From positions 66,114 through 130,113 of the forward strand of contig JBILGU010000007.1 of assembly GCA_044350805.1 (NCBI GenBank): DNA of 64,000 nt. Direction: 5' to 3'. Positions within the stretch are counted from its first letter, which is position 1; each line of letters begins with the position of its first letter. The position numbers were made by a program, and so were the translations under genes. Below the pieces are notes generated by a model. It saw only the letters and a list, made by a program, of their open reading frames with translations. It did no database searches and was not told where the DNA came from. This document shows positions 15,067 through 23,004 of this stretch, one piece after another. The stretch comes from UBA6136 sp044350805 (GTDB taxonomy: Bacteria; Pseudomonadota; Gammaproteobacteria; Methylococcales; Methylococcaceae).

Positions 15067-15816
15067 ATGATTCAAAAGCTATTTTCAGCAAGGCGAGGTT
15101 TTATTCTCTTTTTGGCCGTTACTCTGACCGGATGCGTCTGGTTCCGGTTGCTTGAAATTAAAAACCAGTTGGCTGATTTCGATGAAAACATTCGAATTGA
15201 GGTTGTGGAAAAGCACTTTATCGTGCACTTCAAGGAGCCGGTGCTTCTCAGTGAGGATTTCGTTTACCTCAGTAAGCTCAATCCCAGCCGAATCGAAAAG
15301 TTAACCGATGGTGGCTATCGCTGGTTCCTCGATTTCCATCTTGATCCTGCAAAAACAGCGGAGCAAAAGACCCAGTTGGTGTCCTTTGCGATGACCTATA
15401 CCCGTGAACATAAGCTGGAAGCCTTCGATTTCTCACCCCTGTTCGTGGAGATGGCTCCAGTTGCCTTTCTTGAAGCCTCGATTCGTTCACTTGGAGTTGG
15501 AAAGATTGATCAGGAAAAACGTCAGCTGAAAGTCGACCCCGAGGATCTTCCTAAACTGATTGCCGCCCTTCCAAAATCCGCTGACATCACTCGCGTCATG
15601 GGTCCCCCTGAGAGTGTTGTGAATGAAAACGGACTCAGAATTCTGGTGTATCGCTTCAAGGCGGATTCTCTGCCTGTCGACAAGGAGTATGAGGAGCGGA
15701 GGATTGCTGAGGCCAAACTCTACTTTGACCCATCTAAAGATGAAATTCTTGGGCTGAAGGGGCGCTTCGCGGGTCTTAAGTTGTCGATTGACTACAAAAA
15801 GCTGGCGGGTCGTTAG
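15067..15816 (+). CDS. Lipoprotein of unknown function
   Basis: A 249-aa protein if started at ATG 15067, which places a lipoprotein signal at the N-terminus: RRGFILFLAVTLTGC with lipobox LTGC. The mature part is soluble and charged, with repeating beta-like segments (IRIEVVEKHFIVHFKEP, GLRILVYRFKAD, EAKLYFDPSKDEILGLKG). The last part resembles the small lipoprotein segments that report on folding of similar beta-rich envelope proteins, but I do not recognise the family. It is convergent with the methyltransferase, six bases apart. Confidence 0.7.
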   Translation: MIQKLFSARRGFILFLAVTLTGCVWFRLLEIKNQLADFDENIRIEVVEKHFIVHFKEPVLLSEDFVYLSKLNPSRIEKLTDGGYRWFLDFHLDPAKTAEQKTQLVSFAMTYTREHKLEAFDFSPLFVEMAPVAFLEASIRSLGVGKIDQEKRQLKVDPEDLPKLIAALPKSADITRVMGPPESVVNENGLRILVYRFKADSLPVDKEYEERRIAEAKLYFDPSKDEILGLKGRFAGLKLSIDYKKLAGR

Positions 15817-15822
15817 GCGTCT

Positions 15823-16530
15823 TCAGCGGGCAAAGGACGTAATGGCATGAAAGCCATGCCGCAAGAATCCCCCTTGGTCACGAAGACCCGTTCCTTTGGC
15901 GAGCAGCAGGAAATCTTCGAGTGTTTCAGGAAAGTCGTGGGTTCGCACGTGCTCCAGGGCGATTTGCCGCTCATCCGCTGTGAGAGCGGCCCATCGGTTG
16001 GCCATATCCCCACAGTACGCCTCTAGATAGTCCTCTCGGCTTTGTCTTTCATTTCGAAATACATCCACCACGATGAGTTGGCCTGAGAGAGCCAATCGAT
16101 TTTTGCAGAGTGCCAAAAAGTCCTTTTTTTGCTCTGTATCGAAGTGGTGGAGTGAAAAGCTGACCAAGATGAATTCAAACTCTCTGGGTGGGCTTTCCCT
16201 CAGGAAGCTCAGCATGTCCATGCACTCAAGCCTGATTCGATTTTCAAAGGATTTGAGTTCGTTTTTTGCAAGTTCAAGCGCAGGCTCGGATGCATCGACT
16301 CCTACGTAATTTGCAAAGCGGATTTTCTCCAGAATGGGACGCATGGTGCCCGCATCCCCACAGCCCAAATCAAGAATCGTAGCGGTGTCCCTCTTTCCTT
16401 CTTCGAGGATTTTGAGGATTTCACTGAATATCTCCCGGTGATACATATAGTTGTGGTCGACGATCTTCCGATAGACCTGCCAGGTCGCAAGGAAAAATTC
16501 GTAGGACTTTGGATCAGGCGTCTTATGCAT
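15823..16530 (-). CDS. Class I SAM-dependent methyltransferase
   Basis: A 235-aa methyltransferase. Motif I ILDLGCGDAG binds S-adenosylmethionine, with the following acidic residue in YVGVDASEPAL and motif IV in FILVSFSLHHFD. The N-terminal helical part has YMYHREIFSEIL, and the C-terminal part is mostly helical (RWAALTADERQIALEHV). The LHHF motif is typical of small-molecule or tRNA-type methyltransferases such as CmoA-like or cyclopropane-type enzymes; the substrate cannot be stated. It starts 8 bases after the oxidoreductase gene on the same strand, so the two are probably co-transcribed. Confidence 0.8.
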   Translation of the reverse strand: MHKTPDPKSYEFFLATWQVYRKIVDHNYMYHREIFSEILKILEEGKRDTATILDLGCGDAGTMRPILEKIRFANYVGVDASEPALELAKNELKSFENRIRLECMDMLSFLRESPPREFEFILVSFSLHHFDTEQKKDFLALCKNRLALSGQLIVVDVFRNERQSREDYLEAYCGDMANRWAALTADERQIALEHVRTHDFPETLEDFLLLAKGTGLRDQGGFLRHGFHAITSFAR

Positions 16531-16538
16531 GGGAAAGG

Positions 16539-17549
16539 TTACGAGTCCTTGATTGCCACGTGTTTTCCGGTTTTGGCGGACTCAATGGCCGCCGTGATGA
16601 CTTTGCAGTTCATCAGGGCGTCTTCAAGAAAGAGCAGGGGTTTTCCGTCCGTCATGACGGTATTCGAAAAGCCCGCAATTTCAAGTTCGAAGTGGTTGAA
16701 CGGGGGAGGGCTTTCTTCGCCCTTGCGTCCATCCTCTGTGCGCCATTGAATTTCAGGGACATCCCCGGGCAGTTGCCATACGGTGGGACAGCGAATGGTT
16801 CCCAGTGTGCCGGTGATCTCATATTCAGATCGGCGGGTGCATTCAAAGCTGAAGTCGAAATGCGCCCGACGACCTGCTCCATATTCGATGATGCCACTGG
16901 TCGAAAGATCCGCACCGGAATCGGCGCAGTGCATCATGGCGCTCACGGATTGCGGGGTTCCCTCCATCCACATTCTCGCGGAATGGATGGCATAGCAGCC
17001 AATATCCCACATCGCGCCTCCGCCGGCATCGATGTCTGATTGGATGCGATACAGTCTGGCGGGCTTCATCATGAAGGAAAAGCTGGTGCGTACCGATCGA
17101 ATCTCACCAATCAGTCCTGAGTCGATCAGTTCGCGGACCCTTTGATGTTGCGGATGGAAGCGGTACATGAAGCCTTCCATGACCTTAACACCCTTGGCGC
17201 GTGCAGCCTCTTGAACCGCGATTATATCTTCGGGGCGAGTGGCCAAAGGCTTTTCGCACAGGACGTGCTTACCCGCAGCAATGGCCTTGAGAATCCAGGC
17301 AGCATGCTCTGCGTTTGCCAGCGGAATATAAACGGCGTCGATCTCCGCGCAGCCCAGCACGGCCTCCAGAGAGTCATATGCCCTGACATTACTGACGTCA
17401 GGGGCCACGCGTTTTAGGGTTTCGAGTGCCGCCCCCGGTCGACGGCTCCCAATGGCAACGAGTTCAGCCTCTGGAACGGCAAGGATTGCGGGTAGAAGCC
17501 TTTCATTAATGCGGGCGGCTCCGAGAATGCCCCACCGAACTTTTTGCAT
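16539..17549 (-). CDS. Gfo/Idh/MocA family NAD(P)-dependent oxidoreductase
   Basis: A 336-aa sugar-type dehydrogenase. The Rossmann fold starts at the N-terminus (VRWGILGAARINERLLPAI), with the conserved substrate/cofactor motif VLCEKPLA near residue 95 and the second motif GGAMWDIGCYAIH carrying the catalytic-type His/Tyr region. Family members oxidise or reduce sugars, polyols or trans-dihydrodiols; the substrate is not evident here. It lies upstream of the methyltransferase and divergent from rpiB, whose sugar-phosphate chemistry may or may not be related. Confidence 0.85.
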   Translation of the reverse strand: MQKVRWGILGAARINERLLPAILAVPEAELVAIGSRRPGAALETLKRVAPDVSNVRAYDSLEAVLGCAEIDAVYIPLANAEHAAWILKAIAAGKHVLCEKPLATRPEDIIAVQEAARAKGVKVMEGFMYRFHPQHQRVRELIDSGLIGEIRSVRTSFSFMMKPARLYRIQSDIDAGGGAMWDIGCYAIHSARMWMEGTPQSVSAMMHCADSGADLSTSGIIEYGAGRRAHFDFSFECTRRSEYEITGTLGTIRCPTVWQLPGDVPEIQWRTEDGRKGEESPPPFNHFELEIAGFSNTVMTDGKPLLFLEDALMNCKVITAAIESAKTGKHVAIKDS

Positions 17550-17651
17550 ATCAGCCTCTCAGTCAGATGCTAGGATCCGTTGAACTTAGGTCAAAGGGCG
17601 CTCATGATAGCGCCCACGTAATGGCCCTTTCTACGGTCTATGGAGAAAAAC

Positions 17652-18080
17652 ATGAAAATCGGGATCGCATCGGATCACGCCGGGTTTGAGTACAAAGAAC
17701 TGCTTCGCGAGTGGTTAGGGTCTTTGGGGCACGAAGTCATCGACTTTGGTTGCTTCAGTGACGAAAGAACTGACTATCCGACCTGGATAAGGCCCTGTGC
17801 CGAAGCCGTTGCTCGGGGTGAGGTTGAGCGAGGCATCGTTCTTGGGGGGAGCGGCAATGGCGAAGCGATCGTTGCAAATCGTGTCAAAGGGTGTCGATGC
17901 GGCTACTCGTTTGACGAGCAGACGGCTTTTCTCACGCGATCACACAATGACGCGAACTGTGTTGCCATCGGTCAGCGTATCGTGACAGCGGAAATGGCAA
18001 AGACCATCGTCCAGACTTTCCTGGATACGCCCTTCGAGGGCGGAAGGCACGTACCCAGAATTATCGCGATCGATCAGTAG
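17652..18080 (+). CDS. rpiB: Ribose-5-phosphate isomerase B (RpiB/LacAB family)
   Basis: A 142-aa sugar-phosphate isomerase beginning MKIGIASDHAGFEYK, with DYP (residues 41-43), the phosphate-binding GSGNG and the late HNDANCVAIG. The ATG at 17652 is preferred: GGAG inside the earlier ATG-bearing sequence at 17640 is its ribosome-binding site. The active-site loop reads GGSGNGE with Glu at residue 71 rather than the Cys found in the E. coli type (CGTGIG). This is the Mycobacterium-type catalytic base arrangement. It interconverts ribulose-5-phosphate and ribose-5-phosphate or a related sugar phosphate. Confidence 0.88.
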   Translation: MKIGIASDHAGFEYKELLREWLGSLGHEVIDFGCFSDERTDYPTWIRPCAEAVARGEVERGIVLGGSGNGEAIVANRVKGCRCGYSFDEQTAFLTRSHNDANCVAIGQRIVTAEMAKTIVQTFLDTPFEGGRHVPRIIAIDQ

Positions 18081-18089
18081 GGGAGAATC

Positions 18090-18599
18090 TCAGCTGACCT
18101 GAGCCAAAATGGCCTCGGCATTGGAGACCTCAAATTTTCCTGATTCCTCGATTCCAAGGTAGGTAACTTTGCCGTTTTGTACGATCATCGCAAAACGGCG
18201 GCACCTGATCCCCATGCCATTGGCGGTTAGATCACGGTCCAGTCCCAGTTTCTTTGAGTACTCAGCCGATCCATCGGCCATCATGCGGACTTTTCCGATC
18301 GCTTTTTGCTCCCGGCCCCAGGCAGCCATGACGAAGTGGTCATTCACTGAAAGACACCAGATTTCGTCGACACCCTTGCCTTTAAGGTCGCTGAAATGGG
18401 ATACGAATCCTGGCAGATGCTGGAGCGAGCACGTCGGAGTAAAGGCCCCCGGAACGCCGAAGATCACGATGCATTTGCCCTTTGCTTCGGTCGCAGGGTC
18501 GATCTTTTTGGGATTGATCGGGCAACCGTTGGCCGGATCAAATTCTTCACACTCAATGAGTTGCCCGTTGGGTAGAGCGTCGCTGACTTGGATGGTCAT
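18090..18599 (-). CDS. Peroxiredoxin, Prx5-like
   Basis: A 169-aa thiol peroxidase. The peroxidatic Cys is in GVPGAFTPTCS (C57), the Prx5 signature, and the supporting Arg/Trp region follows. Two other cysteines near the N-terminus (C17, C26) and one at IWCLS could serve in the reducing cycle; no fused glutaredoxin domain is present. It reduces hydrogen or alkyl peroxides in the cytoplasm. It is convergent with rpiB, 9 bases apart, and transcribed away from fxsA. Confidence 0.9.
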   Translation of the reverse strand: MTIQVSDALPNGQLIECEEFDPANGCPINPKKIDPATEAKGKCIVIFGVPGAFTPTCSLQHLPGFVSHFSDLKGKGVDEIWCLSVNDHFVMAAWGREQKAIGKVRMMADGSAEYSKKLGLDRDLTANGMGIRCRRFAMIVQNGKVTYLGIEESGKFEVSNAEAILAQVS

Positions 18600-18632
18600 T
18601 CTGGCCTCGTTAGGGTCGGTGGTGGTGGGAGC

Positions 18633-19088
18633 TTATTGTTTATCAGAATTGAGGTGCTGGCGGGGATTCTCTGATCGGGTGTAGTCCCCTTCAATAATCG
18701 TTGCCGAGCCTGTAGCTCTGGCGCCCCCCATGGAAGCCAGCCCTTTTTGGATCAAGTATTGAGCCAGAGCGTTCTGGATGAGGGGCAACTGAAGGAGTAT
18801 GCCCAGAATATCGCTCAGTGGCCCGGGAATGATGAGGAGAAGTCCTCCAACGGCGGAAATGCCGTCATTCAGCATTTCTCGGGCTGGGAGTTGGCCGGAG
18901 CGTGCGCTTCTTTGCATGTGAATCAGAACTGAAAGCCCCCGAAGTCTGATAATGGCTGCGCCGATGGATGCAGCAATCAAGAGAAGTCCTAGGGTTGGGA
19001 AAAAACCGCTGGCGGCGGCAATCTGGGCCAGGAGGGCAAGTTCCACAAAAGGGAAGACGATCAGCGTAATCTTGAGGGGGAAGGGCAT
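18633..19088 (-). CDS. fxsA: FxsA family inner-membrane protein
   Basis: A 151-aa membrane protein starting at ATG 19088 (AAGAG upstream). Membrane segments KITLIVFPFVELALLAQIAA, FFPTLGLLLIAASIGAAII and the loop with GGLLLIIPGPLSDILGILLQ are the family core; the C-terminal tail is soluble (GGARATGSATIIEGDYTR). FxsA overexpression interferes with phage F exclusion in E. coli; the native role is unclear. It is divergent from cutA, as in many proteobacteria. Confidence 0.88.
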   Translation of the reverse strand: MPFPLKITLIVFPFVELALLAQIAAASGFFPTLGLLLIAASIGAAIIRLRGLSVLIHMQRSARSGQLPAREMLNDGISAVGGLLLIIPGPLSDILGILLQLPLIQNALAQYLIQKGLASMGGARATGSATIIEGDYTRSENPRQHLNSDKQ

Positions 19089-19150
19089 TTGCAACTCTTT
19101 AGATGTCAAATTCTTTAAAATCCGATGTTTTGATACAGGTGGACATGGAA

Positions 19151-19480
19151 ATGCAGGAGTGTGTGGTGCTGAGCACGTCCCCTGATCCTGATACGGCAAG
19201 GAACTTGGCCCGTCGTCTCGTGGAGTTGGAACTCGCGGCCTGTGTCAATGTCATTCCGGGCATAGAGTCCCATTATCGGTGGAACGGTGCACTTGAATGC
19301 GAGAGTGAGCATCTTCTCCTGATCAAGACGCACGAATCAAGACTGATTGCCTTGGAGCGCGAGATTCGCAAGATGGTTCCATACGAAACGCCGGAATTTC
19401 TGGTCTTGCCGATGAAGGGAGGGTCGGAGGACTATTTGGCCTGGATGCGCCAAGGACTGGGTCTGGAGGTCGGTTCATGA
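19151..19480 (+). CDS. cutA: Divalent-cation tolerance protein CutA
   Basis: A 109-aa protein with the CutA pattern: VVLSTSPDPDTARNLARRLV, AACVNVIPGIESHYRW, LLLIKTHES and VPYETPEFLVLPM. The start at 19151 is preferred because AGGTGG lies 8 bases upstream; an ATG at 19145 is too close to that site. Homologs form trimers and are linked to copper tolerance, though the biochemical role is not settled. The stop overlaps the dsbD start by four bases (ATGA), an arrangement common in this gene order. Confidence 0.93.
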   Translation: MQECVVLSTSPDPDTARNLARRLVELELAACVNVIPGIESHYRWNGALECESEHLLLIKTHESRLIALEREIRKMVPYETPEFLVLPMKGGSEDYLAWMRQGLGLEVGS

Positions 19481-21408
19481 GTCGCTTACGGTCTCAAAAG
19501 GCGTCTTTGGGGAGTCCCGCTCGTCTTTTTTTCTTGCTGGGTCTTTTTGGGATGCTTTGCATGGGGTCAGGCATGACTCTGGCGGCATCCCGGGATTCAG
19601 CGCTTTCGAGCTTCCTGGATCAATTGACCCCTTCCCGCGAACTCTTGCCTGCTGAAAAAGCCTTTCAGTTTTCGGCAAGACTGCTCAATCGCTCATCTGT
19701 TGAGGTCAGTTGGCGGATTGCGGAAGGTTATTACCTCTATCGTGAAAAATTCTCTTTTTCACTGGAACCGCCAAAAGGGGTCTCTCTGGGGCGGATTGAA
19801 CTCCCTCATGGATTGCCCCACGAGGATGCAGAGTTTGGCTCGGTAGAAATTTTTCGAGATGACCTCGTCGTGACGATTCCTCTCGAAGGGGCTTTGGCTG
19901 CTGATCAAGTGGTAGAGCTGACGGCAAATTTCCAGGGCTGCGCCGACCGAGGGGTCTGTTATCCCCCCATGACCCAATCGGTTCAGCTGGACTCTCGCGG
20001 GGTTCCCGCCGCTTCCCCTGAAACTCCAGTCTCCCAATCACCTGCGGTCGGGGAGTGTTCCCTCAAGGCGGCAGAGGGTTTCGTGGAAACCGAGGGGCTC
20101 TCGGAACAGTGTTCAGTATTCCAGGAGCTCAAAGATAAGTCCCTCGGATGGACTCTCCTGAGCTTCCTTGGCATGGGAATTCTTTTGTCCTTCACGCCCT
20201 GTGTTTTTCCCATGATTCCGATTCTGTCCGGGATTATCGTGGGGCAGGGGACACAGCTGACGTCAGGTCGCGGGTTTTGGCTCTCGTTGAGCTATGTGGT
20301 TTCGTCGGCACTGACCTATATGGTCTTCGGCATTGTGGCAGGCGTTTTTGGCCACAATCTTCAGGCCCTCTTTCAAGAACCTTGGGTCATCGCGACCTTT
20401 AGTGGCGTTTTCATTCTGTTTGCTCTTGCGATGTTCGGGCTTTTCAATTTTGAAATGCCTTTGGCGATCCAGCAGAAGGTGACCCGGATTTCCCAGGGTC
20501 TTCGTGGAGGCACTCTGAGCGGAGCTGCCATCATGGGGGCGCTTTCGGCGCTGATCGTTGGGCCCTGTGTTGCCGCGCCCCTGGCTGGCACGCTGATCTA
20601 TATCGGTGAAACCGGTGATGCCATTCTCGGTGGAGCCGCCCTTTTTGCCCTTGGGATCGGGATGGGATTCCCCCTGCTGTTGATCGGGGCTTCAGCGGGA
20701 AAGCTTCTTCCCAAGGCGGGGAAATGGATGGATGGGGTCAAGGCTGTCTTCGGTGCAGGCTTTTTAGCGACGGCGCTTTGGTTGCTTTCCCGCATCCTCC
20801 CAGGTTCAGTCCTGATGGCGTTGTGGGGGAGCTTCCTGATCATTGCGGCCGTTTATCTCGGTGCTCTGGACCCCATCGGAGCCGGTTCCTCCGGATGGCA
20901 GCGATTTTTCAAGGGAATGGGTCTCAGTGTCTTGGTTTACGGTGTGCTGATTTTGGTGGGCTTGGCTGAGGGTCAGACCGATCCTCTGCTTCCACTCAAG
21001 GTCTTGCAAGTGCATCCGCAGCCGGGCCCAGGAGCCCATGCGCAGCGCTTTAAGAAAGTCGCTTCCATACGTGAACTGGACCTTGCCTTGGCCGATGCTC
21101 GGCTTCATGGGCGGCCCGTGTTGCTCGATTTCTACGCGGATTGGTGCATATCCTGTAAGGAAATGGATCGGGATACCTTTGGAGATACAACCGTTTCCAG
21201 ATTTCTTGAAGGGTTTGATCTGTTGCGGGCGGATGTGACGGGTAACACGGATCAGGACAGGGAGCTTCTCAGGCGATTCCACCTGGTCGGGCCCCCCGGG
21301 GTGATCTTCTTCTCGGCCGAAGGTCAGGAAGTCCGGGAGCGGCGGGTGATCGGATTTATGGAAGCGCAAGCATTCCTGAGGGTACTTCAAAGCGTGTTCG
21401 AGCAATGA
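19477..21408 (+). CDS. dsbD: Thiol:disulfide interchange protein DsbD
   Basis: A 643-aa inner-membrane electron conduit that passes reducing power from cytoplasmic thioredoxin to the periplasm. All three redox parts are present: the N-terminal periplasmic domain with C155 and C161 (GCADRGVCYPPM), the membrane domain with C242 (FTPCVFPM) and C364 (VGPCVAAPLAG) in eight or so hydrophobic segments, and the C-terminal thioredoxin-like domain with C557/C560 (YADWCISCKEMD). A signal peptide precedes residue 38. It overlaps cutA and the TlpA-like gene by four bases each, so the trio is translationally coupled. Confidence 0.95.
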   Translation: MSRLRSQKASLGSPARLFFLLGLFGMLCMGSGMTLAASRDSALSSFLDQLTPSRELLPAEKAFQFSARLLNRSSVEVSWRIAEGYYLYREKFSFSLEPPKGVSLGRIELPHGLPHEDAEFGSVEIFRDDLVVTIPLEGALAADQVVELTANFQGCADRGVCYPPMTQSVQLDSRGVPAASPETPVSQSPAVGECSLKAAEGFVETEGLSEQCSVFQELKDKSLGWTLLSFLGMGILLSFTPCVFPMIPILSGIIVGQGTQLTSGRGFWLSLSYVVSSALTYMVFGIVAGVFGHNLQALFQEPWVIATFSGVFILFALAMFGLFNFEMPLAIQQKVTRISQGLRGGTLSGAAIMGALSALIVGPCVAAPLAGTLIYIGETGDAILGGAALFALGIGMGFPLLLIGASAGKLLPKAGKWMDGVKAVFGAGFLATALWLLSRILPGSVLMALWGSFLIIAAVYLGALDPIGAGSSGWQRFFKGMGLSVLVYGVLILVGLAEGQTDPLLPLKVLQVHPQPGPGAHAQRFKKVASIRELDLALADARLHGRPVLLDFYADWCISCKEMDRDTFGDTTVSRFLEGFDLLRADVTGNTDQDRELLRRFHLVGPPGVIFFSAEGQEVRERRVIGFMEAQAFLRVLQSVFEQ

Positions 21409-21920
21409 TGCGAATCAGTGGGATCATGATGGTGGGGCTGTTGTCGGCCCTGTTGGGCGTTTTCGCCTATCGCGCAACGCATCAACCGCCTCCTGCCGCC
21501 CTGCCCGAACCCCTATTGGTCGATCTCGAAGGTCGTTCGGAGCATCTCTCTGATTGGAAGGGGAAGGTTGTGGTGGTGAATTTCTGGGCCACCTGGTGTC
21601 AGCCGTGTCGGGAGGAGATGAAGGAGTTTTCCAAGCTTCAGGACACCCTGGGAGCGCAAGGCCTTCAGTTTATTGGTATTGCGATTGACGACCCGGCAAC
21701 GGTCCGAGCGTACCTTCAGGATTACCCCGTGAACTATCCCATCTGGGTGGGGGGGCAAGAGGTTCCGGCATGGGCGGATAGTCTTGGCAACGATCTCTCG
21801 GCACTTCCCTTTACCGTGATTCTTGATCGTAACGGGATTCAAAGGCATGCCCGCGTGGGGCTCTTCCCGGTAGATCCATTGCTTCAGATCGTGACGCCAT
21901 TGCTCGAGAAAAAGGGGTAG
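21405..21920 (+). CDS. TlpA-like membrane-anchored thioredoxin
   Basis: A 171-aa protein with one N-terminal membrane anchor (MVGLLSALLGVFAY) and a periplasmic thioredoxin fold with the active site WATWCQPCREE (C65, C68). The rest (FIGIAIDDPATVRAYL, ALPFTVILDRNG with the cis-Pro region LPFT) is typical of the TlpA/ResA branch. It is likely kept reduced by DsbD, with which it overlaps by four bases. It may act in cytochrome c maturation or disulfide reduction; the partner is not evident. Confidence 0.9.
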   Translation: MMRISGIMMVGLLSALLGVFAYRATHQPPPAALPEPLLVDLEGRSEHLSDWKGKVVVVNFWATWCQPCREEMKEFSKLQDTLGAQGLQFIGIAIDDPATVRAYLQDYPVNYPIWVGGQEVPAWADSLGNDLSALPFTVILDRNGIQRHARVGLFPVDPLLQIVTPLLEKKG

Positions 21921-22029
21921 CCCGATACCTTTCTTGGGCGGCTGTTTTTAAGCAATTTCATGGACATTGCGCCGGATTTTCGGCAAAATGGGCGTGTTTT
22001 GGGGTATTTCGGAGCATTCCTTTATCTTC

Positions 22030-22482
22030 ATGGCCACCATACTTGTCCTCAATGGACCTAACCTCAACCTCCTCGGCGTGCGAGAGCCCGGTCTCTACGG
22101 TTCCGAGACCCTTGAGGACATTGAGGGGCGGCTACGAAAGAAAGCAGGCCAATCCGGTGTCGAACTGCAGTTCTTTCAGACGAATGCCGAGCATGAACTG
22201 ATTGGTTTCGTCCATGAAGCCTATCGTTCGAGCGTCGATTGCGTGATCATCAATCCGGGTGCCTTCACCCATACCAGCATCGCCCTCCGCGATGCCTTTC
22301 TCGCTACCAAGTTGCCGTTCATTGAGGTTCATCTCTCGAACGTCCACGCGCGGGAATCATTTCGCCAGCATTCCTATCTTTCAGACATTGCCCGAGGCGT
22401 GATCCTCGGCTTTGGGCCCCTCGGTTACGAGTTGGCCTTCGATGCAGCGATTGCCGTCATCAAACCAGACCAGGGTCGTTAA
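22030..22482 (+). CDS. aroQ: 3-Dehydroquinate dehydratase, type II
   Basis: A 150-aa shikimate-pathway enzyme that dehydrates 3-dehydroquinate. The start at 22030 gives the standard MATILVLNGPNLNLLGVREP. The catalytic Tyr is in PGLYGS (Y23), the catalytic His in INPGAFTHTSIALRDA, and the substrate-binding HLSNVHARESFRQHS follows. An extra 21 residues in a longer reading are not typical. It lies directly upstream of accB-accC, a frequent proteobacterial order. Confidence 0.96.
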   Translation: MATILVLNGPNLNLLGVREPGLYGSETLEDIEGRLRKKAGQSGVELQFFQTNAEHELIGFVHEAYRSSVDCVIINPGAFTHTSIALRDAFLATKLPFIEVHLSNVHARESFRQHSYLSDIARGVILGFGPLGYELAFDAAIAVIKPDQGR

Positions 22483-22485
22483 GTA

Positions 22486-22944
22486 ATGGATATTCGCAAA
22501 ATAAAAAAATTGATCGACATGATTGGTGAGTCCGATGTCGCCGAAATCGAGATCCATGAAGGAGAGGAGTCCGTTCGCATCAGCCGGCACAGCACCATTG
22601 CGCCGCAACCCCAGGCTTATTACGCACCAGCCCCCATGGCGCAGGCACCTGCAGCAGCTCCGGTTGCCGCAGAGGCCGAAGCCAAGAAAGGGGATGCCGA
22701 TCAATTGACGGGCCATATCGTCCGTTCACCCATGGTCGGTACCTTCTATCGTTGCCCGACGCCGGGCGCCAAGATGTTTGTGGATCTTGGGCAGCGCGTG
22801 GAAGTGGGTGACACGCTCTGCATTATTGAAGCCATGAAGATCCTGAATCAGATCGAGGCAGATAAGGCCGGTAAAGTGACTCGAATCCTTGTTGAAAATG
22901 CCCAGCCGGTGGAATACAACCAGCCGCTTTTCATCATCGAGTAA
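22486..22944 (+). CDS. accB: Biotin carboxyl carrier protein of acetyl-CoA carboxylase
   Basis: A 152-aa biotin carrier. The N-terminal helical part (MDIRKIKKLIDMIGESDVAEIEIHEG) is followed by an Ala/Pro-rich linker (about 45-70) and the biotinyl domain with IIEAMKILNQIEAD; the biotinylated Lys is residue 118. It carries CO2 between AccC and the carboxyltransferase in the first step of fatty-acid synthesis. Four bases separate it from aroQ and 60 from accC. Confidence 0.97.
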   Translation: MDIRKIKKLIDMIGESDVAEIEIHEGEESVRISRHSTIAPQPQAYYAPAPMAQAPAAAPVAAEAEAKKGDADQLTGHIVRSPMVGTFYRCPTPGAKMFVDLGQRVEVGDTLCIIEAMKILNQIEADKAGKVTRILVENAQPVEYNQPLFIIE

Positions 22945-23004
22945 GGCATTGCTGGCAGAGGTCCCCCGCATGGACCCTTCAGATCCCGATAACAGGAACG
23001 AGAC

